Shown one piece after another: positions 6,995 through 12,197 of a DNA stretch of 12,197 bases. This stretch comes from Colimorpha_A sp045543555 (lineage in GTDB: Bacteria; Bacillota; Clostridia; Oscillospirales; CAG-272). The translations under genes were made by a program, and so were the position numbers. Location of the stretch: NCBI GenBank assembly GCA_045543555.1, contig JAZQMQ010000004.1, positions 1 through 12,197 of the forward strand. Direction: 5' to 3'. Under the pieces are notes generated by a model. The model had not been told where the DNA came from and did not search any database. It was given only the letters and a program-made list of their open reading frames with translations. Position 1 is the stretch's first letter; each line of letters opens with the position of its first letter.

Positions 6995-8681
6995 ATGAAT
7001 TCAATAATTACATGTTCAAGATTAGGAAGAATGCTGATCACACTTACTGTTATGGCGCTTGGATTGAATGTGGTTGCATGTTCACCTTCGCAAAAAAAAG
7101 ACTGTACCGGGAACAACCACTGAGGATTTCGGGGATGTTACAACGCCTGCCGATACAACGCTTCCTCAGACAAGCCAAATATTTCCTCCTGCCATTGACG
7201 GAGAAGCGTATTACGTTGATAGCGTGAACGGAAATGACAGCAATGACGGGAAAACCCTTGAAACCGCTTTCCGTACACTTTCGAGGGTAAATAAGATTAC
7301 CTTAAAGAACGGTGGAAGCCTTCTTTTTAGAGCCGGATGCGAATTTAAAGGATCTCTTAAGCCAAAGCGTGAAAGAGACGGAACAACGGTGTATATAGGC
7401 AGCTGGGGAGAAGGTGATGATCCCATTATCATAGCTCCGCGAGGCAACGCACTGATCTTGAATGACTTTGACCACGTTGAAGTAAGCAATCTGACGCTCA
7501 CAAATCCAAACGGTATTTGCGGAATATACGTAAGCAATGAATCGGGCGGAGCAGTTAAGGGTGTACATATATAAAACCGTACGATAAAAGATGTTAATAC
7601 CGAGAGGAATACTTATCAGTATGAGTCGGGCGGTATAATATGCGCGGCATTTTCGGATGAGCCCGGATGGTTTGAAGACCTTGTTATAGAGGATAATACC
7701 ATAGAAAACGTTGGTCGAAGCGGTATGTTCCTGACGAGCTTTTGGGCAAACCGTCCCATAAAGCTTTGGAAAAAATGAGTACGTAAGTGACACGGAAAAT
7801 TGGTGGCCCTCATACGGTGTAGTTGTCAAAGGAAACAAAATTGACAGGACGGGCGGCGACGGTATCGTTCTTATCGGCACTCAGGATGCTCTGATAGAGT
7901 ATAACACGGTTTACAGAATCAACTACAAGCCGGTACCCCCTGCGCTAATGCGGGAATATGGCCTCAGTCATCAAACGGATGCGTAATCAGATACAATGAG
8001 GTTGCATATTCACTAAAGCCCGGTGGCGTTTCCGATGCGACCGCTTTCGACGTTGACCTTTCTTGCAGAGATACTGTAATTGAATATAATTACAGCCGCG
8101 ACAATCAAGGCGGTTTCCTTCTTTTGTGCGAGCTTGCGGATACAAACGACAGCCACGGATTTACAGGCACGGTAGTTTGTAATAACGTAAGCATAAACGA
8201 CGGCGAGGTCTTCGGATCTCTTATTCCGATAGTTGGACCCGTAAGAGACGTTGTCATAGAAAATAACACCTTCTATTTCTCAGGCGGATGGGTGTCGAAT
8301 ATCGTGTACGTCTGGAGTGAGGACGGGCAGAATCAGGTGAAGGGTGTTCAATTCAGAAGGAATATAGTTGTTTCCGATGGTAACGGCAACGGTTATCACT
8401 TCGCAAACGGTGAGAACTTCAGCTTTGAAGGAAATCTGTTTTGGGGTAAGCATAAAGGATATCCCGAGGATGAGATATGACCGATCGTAGCAGACCCGCT
8501 GATCGATTTCAGCGGAAAGGCTCCGAAGGGCTGGTAAAACGCGGTAAGATATGCGCCCAAAGAGGGCTCGCCAGCATTTGAAAGCAATTCCTTGCCGATC
8601 AAGCCCGCAGATAAGGATTATTGCGGTACGGATGTTAAGGGTATCAATTACGCTGGAGCTTTTATAAAAGAATATAAGTAA
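6995..8681 (+). pseudogene. Decayed right-handed beta-helix (pectate-lyase-like) lipoprotein
   Basis: The start has an AAAGGTG ribosome site (6981-6985 region) and a lipoprotein signal (ATG 6995, lipobox VVAC with Cys29). A Thr/Pro-rich linker and YYVDSVNGNDSNDGKTLETA follow, the opening typical of secreted parallel beta-helix proteins acting on polysaccharides. Later segments keep the fold's repeats (HVEVSNLTLTNPNG, FEDLVIEDNTIENVGRSG, NKIDRTGGDGIVLIGTQDAL, DTVIEYNYSRDNQGGFLLL). The gene is broken many times: a frameshift in a run of eight A (7092-7099), TAA at 7572-7574, a frameshift near 7757-7775 with TGA at 7776-7778, and a frameshift near 7926-7941. TGA at 8478-8480 and TAA at 8535-8537 follow, before the natural-looking TAA at 8679-8681. 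Intact length would be about 560 residues. The first and second in-frame stops fit C-to-T changes of Gln or Arg codons. No intact product is expected. Confidence 0.88.
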
Positions 8682-8688
8682 TAAAAAT

Positions 8689-8719
8689 ACCGCCTGCCTA
8701 TTGACAATGGGCAGGCGGT
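8689..8719. terminator. GC-rich hairpin between the beta-helix pseudogene and the GntR gene
   Basis: A perfect 10-base inverted repeat, ACCGCCTGCC (8689-8698) and GGCAGGCGGT (8710-8719), encloses an 11-base loop. On the plus strand it starts eight bases after the pseudogene stop, but the tail (TCTGTTAT) is a weak T tract. On the minus strand the stem is followed by ATTTTTAT, a better terminator, although no minus-strand gene lies nearby. It may work in both directions. The loop contains the TTGACA of the next promoter. Confidence 0.65.
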
Positions 8720-8729
8720 CTGTTATAAT
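8701..8729 (+). promoter_or_regulatory. Perfect-consensus extended -10 promoter of the GntR/ABC operon
   Basis: TTGACA (8701-8706) and TATAAT (8724-8729) are exact consensus hexamers with the optimal 17-base spacer, plus TG at 8721-8722 for an extended -10. Start of transcription is expected near 8736. Such a strong promoter fits a promoter held down by a repressor. It is nested in the hairpin at 8689-8719. Confidence 0.88.
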
Positions 8730-8732
8730 ACA

Positions 8733-8757
8733 GGTGTATTAGTTCACGTAGTACACT
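8733..8757 (+). promoter_or_regulatory. Putative YtrA-type operator over the transcription start
   Basis: GGTGTA (8733-8738) and TACACT (8752-8757) form an inverted repeat with a 13-base spacer. As I recall it, the operator described for Bacillus subtilis YtrA is AGTGTA-13-TACACT, so this differs at one outer base. It lies directly after the -10 box and across the predicted +1, where binding by the protein encoded just downstream would block initiation. Confidence 0.7.
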
Positions 8758-8773
8758 TGGGAGGAGGGCTAGT

Positions 8774-9145
8774 ATTTTTCATATAGATCCGTTATCTGCC
8801 ATATCGGTATATGAGCAGATAATAAATCAAGTAAAGCGATACGTTTTGACGGGGCTTATATCCGAGGGCGAACAGCTGCCTTCTGTCAGAATGCTGTCTA
8901 TCAGTCTCGGTATCAATCCGAATACCGTTCAGAAGGCATACCTTGAGCTTGAAAGGGAAGGTATTTCGCTTTCTGTTCCCGGTAAGGGCTGCTTTGTCAC
9001 CAAAGGCGCAAGACAAAGGCTCAAGAAATCCTGCTTGGGAGAAGACGGTGCATTTTCAAAGCTGGTAAGGGAGCTAAAGGCATCGGGTTTTTCTGCCGAT
9101 GAGCTATCTTGTGCCATAAAATCAATATTCGAAAACGACCGATAA
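8774..9145 (+). CDS. GntR family transcriptional regulator, YtrA subfamily, with ATT start
   Basis: Short (123-residue) DNA-binding repressor lacking the large effector domain of other GntR families. From 8774 the protein reads FHIDPLSAISVYEQIINQVK after the initiator, then the winged helix-turn-helix EGEQLPSVRMLSISLGINPN with TVQKAYLELEREG (31-63) and the wing GKGCFV. A short helical dimerisation tail follows. The family start (MFHIDP or MIHIDP) falls exactly on ATT at 8774-8776, six bases after a very strong GGGAGGAGGG site (8759-8768). No ATG, GTG or TTG in frame lies nearby; the next TTG (8846) would remove the first helix. So the gene either uses the rare AUU start or has lost its ATG. 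It sits behind the operator at 8733-8757 and heads an ABC transporter operon, so autorepression is likely. Confidence 0.82.
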   Translation: MFHIDPLSAISVYEQIINQVKRYVLTGLISEGEQLPSVRMLSISLGINPNTVQKAYLELEREGISLSVPGKGCFVTKGARQRLKKSCLGEDGAFSKLVRELKASGFSADELSCAIKSIFENDR

Positions 9146-9175
9146 GACGAATAAGTTATTTTTAAGTTAGGATAG

Positions 9176-9920
9176 GATAAAGCTATTAAGAAAGAAACGT
9201 GGCAAAGACCAAAAACAACAAAAGCATACCTTCACCGCCCGTTAAGCGAGCGTGTAGCAATATTGTGCCCCTGATTTCAAGCTCTTGACACTCCCGTTGC
9301 TCGATAACGGCACACACGTTGGTCAGCCCGGTTTGGGGCTTCTGCTTTTAAACGGCGAGAAAATGACGGGCTTTGATCTCGATCAGACGACTTGGTGTTC
9401 CGTGGAGCTCGGATTGCCTATATATGAGATAAGAAATCACGTTGAATCGGATGTTGCAATAGAGGCGTTTGCCGATGGCGAGCGTAACCCGACCGTGTAT
9501 TTTAAGGCTACTATTACTAATAACGGGCATGAAACCGTCAGCTCGACATTCGGGCTTATGCCAAGGTCGGGACAGGAAAAATATATGGTCAATCAGCATC
9601 AGGAGGGCTACTCCCTCTACCGCCCGAATTATAAAAATTGGTTTATGCTTAAGCGTGCGTGGAAAAACGATGGCTCAACTCGCGCTAAAAGCGATATGGG
9701 AAGCCTTCTCATAAATCCAAACGGACTTGATTTTGCATGAATTTGTGACAGTAAAATCGACACAGCTTCGCTGCTGCGGACTATTTTGAGCTGAACTATA
9801 CATTAAAATCAGGTGAAAGCGCGGAATTTTACGGTGCTTTGCGTGCTGAAGAAGAAATTGAGAATTTCGATTATTACGAGAAGCGCGCGGAAACGGTCGA
9901 ATTCTGGAACGGAATAAATT
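9176..9920 (+). pseudogene. Broken, truncated remnant of a large enzyme (possibly a glycosidase N-terminal domain)
   Basis: Three pieces of one coding sequence lie in shifting frames. Piece one (9176-9271) ends RPLSERVAILCP at TGA 9272-9274. Piece two (from about 9258 to 9740) continues smoothly with DFKLLTLPLLDNGTHVGQPG and includes LLNGEKMTGFDLDQTTW and FKATITNNGHETVSSTFGLM, ending at TGA 9738-9740. Piece three (from about 9755) reads FAAADYFELNYTLKSGESAE and on to YYEKRAETVEFWNGI near 9920. The beta-strand-rich text with NNGxE and SGES turns recalls the N-terminal beta-sandwich of (alpha/alpha)6-type glycosidases, but I cannot name the family. No start codon is visible and the C-terminal part is missing. 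It fills the space between GntR and the ATPase and reads in frame into the ATPase gene. Confidence 0.7.
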
Positions 9921-9957
9921 CGGATAAAAACTATTTTTATAAACAATGCATAACAAT

Positions 9958-9965
9958 AAGGAGGG
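9958..9965 (+). promoter_or_regulatory. Ribosome binding site that sets the ATPase start
   Basis: AAGGAGGG, a near-perfect match to the 16S rRNA 3' end, lies eight bases before ATG 9974. It shows that the open frame upstream (from 9839 and beyond) is pseudogene sequence and not part of the ATPase. Confidence 0.85.
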
Positions 9966-9973
9966 AAGTTGCG

Positions 9974-10867
9974 ATGATAGCAGCTGTTGGTATAAGTAAA
10001 GCCTTCGGCAAGAAAATTGCCTTGAACGGTGTGAGCATGAATATAGACCGCGGCAAGATATACGGTCTTGTGGGCTCAAACGGTTCGGGAAAATCAACAC
10101 TTTTACGAGTTCTGTCCGGTGTCTACCGCGCTGACGGAGGAAGCTTGAAGCTTGATGGAAGAAACGTTTTTAACGATCCTGTATCAAAAGCGAAAATAGC
10201 ATACGTGCCTGATGATCTGTATTTTCCGCAAGGCAGCAACCTTAGTTCCATGTGTCGTCTTTACAAAAACGTGTACCGTTCTTTTGATGCCGATCTGTTT
10301 ACAAAGCTTGCAAAAAACGTTGAGCTTCCATTGGATAAAAATATAAATACCTTTTCAAAGGGAATGAAGCGTCAGGCGTCAACGATCCTTGCACTTTCTG
10401 TCAGAACCGAGTATCTTTTACTTGACGAGACCTTCGACGGTCTTGATCCGGTGATGAGAAAATACGTAAAGGCGGTAATTTCCGATGAAATGCTGACAAG
10501 AGGCTCGACCGCAGTCATAACCTCACATTCCCTAAGAGAGCTTGAGGATACCTGCGACAATATTTCGGTGCTCCATAGCGGAGACCTGCTCTTGCACGGT
10601 GATGCGGAAACTATAAGAACAAAAAAGGTTAAGGTTCAAGCGGCATTCTCCTATGACTTCGGTGAAGAATTATTTAATAATGTCGAACACGTGTATTTTG
10701 AAAAACACGGATCGGTATGTAACCTGATCCTTACAGGTGATTGTGCGGGCGGAGTTGAAAAGATAAAGGCAATGTCTCCCGTGATCCTAGATGTTTTGCC
10801 GCTGACCCTTGAAGAGCTGTTCTCCTATGAGCTCAAGGAAAGGGGGTACTGCTTCAATGAAGAATAA
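9974..10867 (+). CDS. ABC transporter ATP-binding protein (YtrB-like)
   Basis: Cytosolic ATPase subunit of 297 residues that powers the membrane protein encoded next. Visible elements are Walker A GSNGSGKST (34-42), a degenerate Q-loop region (IAYVPDDLYFPQG, 75-87) and a signature FSKGMKRQ (127-134) in place of LSGGQ. Walker B YLLLDE ends in Glu152, with D-loop GLDP (156-159) and the switch His185 in ITSHSLRELED. FSKGMK signatures are usual in exporters of the YtrB and bacitracin or lantibiotic resistance kind. About 100 C-terminal residues follow, ending in the common LEELFSYEL element. The start is ATG 9974 with AAGGAGGG before it; the frame is open further upstream only because the preceding pseudogene happens to be in frame. 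The 3' end overlaps the permease start by 11 bases. All catalytic motifs are intact. Confidence 0.93.
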   Translation: MIAAVGISKAFGKKIALNGVSMNIDRGKIYGLVGSNGSGKSTLLRVLSGVYRADGGSLKLDGRNVFNDPVSKAKIAYVPDDLYFPQGSNLSSMCRLYKNVYRSFDADLFTKLAKNVELPLDKNINTFSKGMKRQASTILALSVRTEYLLLDETFDGLDPVMRKYVKAVISDEMLTRGSTAVITSHSLRELEDTCDNISVLHSGDLLLHGDAETIRTKKVKVQAAFSYDFGEELFNNVEHVYFEKHGSVCNLILTGDCAGGVEKIKAMSPVILDVLPLTLEELFSYELKERGYCFNEE

Positions 10868-11897
10868 AGAAAAACAAAATGAGTATAGAGCTTTCACTGG
10901 AATGACGCGCGAGCTTTTTGCGCAGACAAGGATAGCGGGACTGATATATACGGCTTTAGCGGTAATAATTAATATCAGTATCGCAAGGGAAATGTTGATT
11001 GATTATTCCAAATTGACGATGAAGAATCCTCTTGATGCGATGCTCCCGCTTGGTTCCGCCATGTATTTGTCGTTTGCTTGCAGTATGCTGATAACGATAA
11101 GCGCATTCAAGTACCTTCATTCAAAAAAATCGACGGATTTCTTTATGAGTCTTCCGATATCGAGAACAAATCTGTATCTTTCAACTTGCAGTGCATCGAT
11201 GCTTTGGGTTATGGTCGCCAACGTCTCGTCTGCTATCGTCGGGTATTCAATGCTCGCACCTATATATGCAGAGCATGGCGTTGATCTGCCGAGTATGTGG
11301 TTTGAGGTGATCATAGTGATTCTTATTATGATCGTATCTGGTATCGCAATCGGAGCATTCGCGTCGTCATTCACGGGAACAAGCGGTACGTCGCTCCTGG
11401 CGGCGGTGTCGGTTACCGTGCTGCCTTTAATCTTCTGCACGAGGGTCGAAAATATACTGAAATATGATTTTTCGTACAGAAAAGAAAACGTTTTCTCATG
11501 GCTGCGAAAAAACACAGTCTACTCATTCGTTTTCACAAACGAATGGGGCGCGCTTGCTTATTTGTATACCGCATTCTTGGCATCGGGACTGCTTCTTCTC
11601 GGCTTGTGGATGTTCAACCGCAGAAAATCGGAAATATCTCAAAACGGTGTTCCGAACACTCTTGTACACGTAATTCTTCGAAGCTGCGTACCTCTGTTCA
11701 TCTTTTGGGGCGTGGGATCAATAGAATTGTTTGAGTTCGGTGCATATATGACCTCCTTCCTATTTTATATATCTTACGAGCTTGTGCAGAAAAAGAAGGC
11801 GACAGTGCTGCTTACAGCATCGCTTTGGTTCTTACTTACCATCGCAATTGGACACCTGCCGAGATATGTAGCGTATATTGTACATTTGATCGGATAA
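10857..11897 (+). CDS. ABC transporter permease (ABC-2/YtrC-like)
   Basis: Integral membrane partner of the ATPase, 346 residues. Hydrophobic segments are seen at about 28-43, 65-86, 107-133, 149-170, 178-194, 232-253, 269-287, 294-309 and 316-334. After the second segment comes a cytoplasmic coupling-helix motif, HSKKSTDFFMSLPISRTNLYLS (88-109 region), which is typical of YtrC/D-like and related permeases that pair with FSKGM ATPases. Many relatives are 600 or more residues with a large extracellular part; this one is short, and ends naturally. The start ATG 10857 is chosen because AGGGGG lies about ten bases upstream and it overlaps the ATPase stop by 11 bases; a longer open frame to 10809 would run deep into the ATPase. 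Substrate is unknown; cell-envelope stress or antimicrobial peptide export is an inference from the YtrA context. Confidence 0.85.
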   Translation: MKNKEKQNEYRAFTGMTRELFAQTRIAGLIYTALAVIINISIAREMLIDYSKLTMKNPLDAMLPLGSAMYLSFACSMLITISAFKYLHSKKSTDFFMSLPISRTNLYLSTCSASMLWVMVANVSSAIVGYSMLAPIYAEHGVDLPSMWFEVIIVILIMIVSGIAIGAFASSFTGTSGTSLLAAVSVTVLPLIFCTRVENILKYDFSYRKENVFSWLRKNTVYSFVFTNEWGALAYLYTAFLASGLLLLGLWMFNRRKSEISQNGVPNTLVHVILRSCVPLFIFWGVGSIELFEFGAYMTSFLFYISYELVQKKKATVLLTASLWFLLTIAIGHLPRYVAYIVHLIG

Positions 11898-11913
11898 CAT
11901 CGAGGAGGATAAT

Positions 11914-12163
11914 ATGAAAAAAGCATTTATAATTGTATTGATAATTGTGTTGATACTCTTAATTCCTTTTCCTGCACGTATGAAGGACGGAGGAACGGTG
12001 CATTATAATGCGATCCTTTATGATATCTACGACGTTCATAGAATAAACACGACGTCAGAAGCTCCGCCAGAGGGGGAAGTGTATGAAAAGGGAGTATATA
12101 GAAGGAATAATCGTAAAGATATTTGGCGTTGAGGTGTTTAATAATACCGATATAGAGATGTAA
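11914..12163 (+). pseudogene. Small single-pass membrane protein, frameshifted near its C-terminus
   Basis: ATG 11914 follows GAGGAGG (11902-11908) and opens MKKAFIIVLIIVLILLIPFP, a membrane anchor or uncleaved signal, then ARMKDGGTVHYNAILYDIYDVHRIN. This matches my memory of an uncharacterised small Clostridia family whose members end in a glycine-rich turn and IxGxEVFNN. In the starting frame translation ends at TGA 12130-12132 after 72 residues with an unrelated basic tail. The expected ending, EYIEGIIVKIFGVEVFNN then TDIEM, is encoded one frame over (12092-12160) and stops at TAA 12161-12163. A single inserted base between about 12070 and 12092, near the runs GGGGG (12072-12076) or AAAAGGG (12086-12092), explains this. 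Corrected length is about 82 residues. It is 16 bases after the permease and likely in the same operon. The anchor and most of the domain remain, so an altered product could still be made. Confidence 0.65.
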
Positions 12164-12179
12164 CAACGGCAAAAAAATC

Positions 12180-12197
12180 CGTCTTCGTTTGAAGACG
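12180..12197 (+). terminator. Start of a terminator hairpin, cut by window edge
   Basis: CGTCTTC (12180-12186) and GAAGACG (12191-12197) form a perfect seven-base stem with a GTTT loop, 16 bases after the last stop codon. Seven A residues (12171-12177) precede it, the usual mark of a bidirectional terminator. The downstream T tract would lie outside the window. Confidence 0.65.

Noticed and set aside
7302..7880. 192-residue minus-strand open frame within the beta-helix region
   Set aside because: The plus strand carries the recognisable beta-helix repeats; the minus frame shows no family features.
7572..8537. Stop-codon reassignment or programmed recoding to explain stops in the beta-helix gene
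   Set aside because: Both TAA and TGA occur as internal stops together with unrelated frameshifts, while neighbouring genes end normally at TAA, TGA or TAG.
8846..9145. GntR gene starting at TTG 8846
   Set aside because: It would delete the first 24 residues, including the conserved N-terminal helix, and has no ribosome site, whereas ATT 8774 has an ideal one.
9675..10100. 141-residue minus-strand open frame over the ATPase start
   Set aside because: It crosses both the enzyme remnant and the ATPase Walker A region, is Ser/Arg-rich in the way of shadows, and has no ribosome site.
1..12197. Mobile element, integrase, attachment sites, CRISPR, tRNA or rRNA
   Set aside because: No transposase or integrase motif, no spaced direct repeats, and no tRNA-like cloverleaf or rRNA sequence was recognised on reading either strand; the debris near 9176-9920 has no visible terminal repeats.

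Overview
The window looks like chromosomal DNA from a low-to-moderate-GC Gram-positive anaerobe of the class Clostridia, probably Oscillospirales-like. The case rests on strong Shine-Dalgarno sequences (AAGGAG, GGAGGAG), near-consensus sigma-A promoters, a GntR/YtrA-type ABC operon, an NAD-type glycolytic GAPDH, and a trigger-factor-like lipoprotein of the kind seen in Clostridia. No taxonomic marker gene is present, so this is inference.

Minus-strand half (1-5783). A strong promoter (TTGACT-17-TATAAT) at 5755-5783 drives a tightly packed operon read leftwards: aroQ (type II dehydroquinase), tmk (dTMP kinase), a DJ-1/PfpI protein, 5-formyltetrahydrofolate cyclo-ligase, a CPBP intramembrane protease homologue, and mltG (cell-wall lytic transglycosylase). 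Junctions are 1-base gaps, TAATG or ATGA overlaps, or short SD-bearing spacers, so co-transcription and translational coupling are likely. Beyond mltG lies gap, with its own candidate promoter; its last residues run off the left edge. These are housekeeping genes and all look intact.

Plus-strand half (5836-12197). A divergent extended -10 promoter drives a secreted trigger-factor-like lipoprotein. After it comes a zone of decay. First is a secreted right-handed beta-helix lipoprotein with at least three frameshifts and three in-frame stops (6995-8681). Next is a hairpin (8689-8719) whose loop carries the -35 box of a perfect-consensus promoter. That promoter is followed by a GTGTA-13-TACAC operator and a YtrA-type GntR repressor whose only sensible start codon is ATT. 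Then comes a broken, truncated remnant of what may be a carbohydrate-active enzyme (about 9176-9920), an intact ABC ATPase, an intact short ABC permease, a small membrane protein with a frameshift near its end, and the start of a terminator hairpin at the right edge.

The GntR-ATPase-permease set follows the layout of YtrA-regulated ABC operons, which in Bacillus subtilis respond to cell-wall antibiotics. Here the repressor would bind over its own transcription start and control the transporter, but the debris now separates repressor from transporter by about 830 bases. No CRISPR, tRNA, rRNA, insertion sequence or phage gene was seen. I see no clearly new system; the most unusual locus is the promoter-operator-ATT-start region with the damaged operon behind it.
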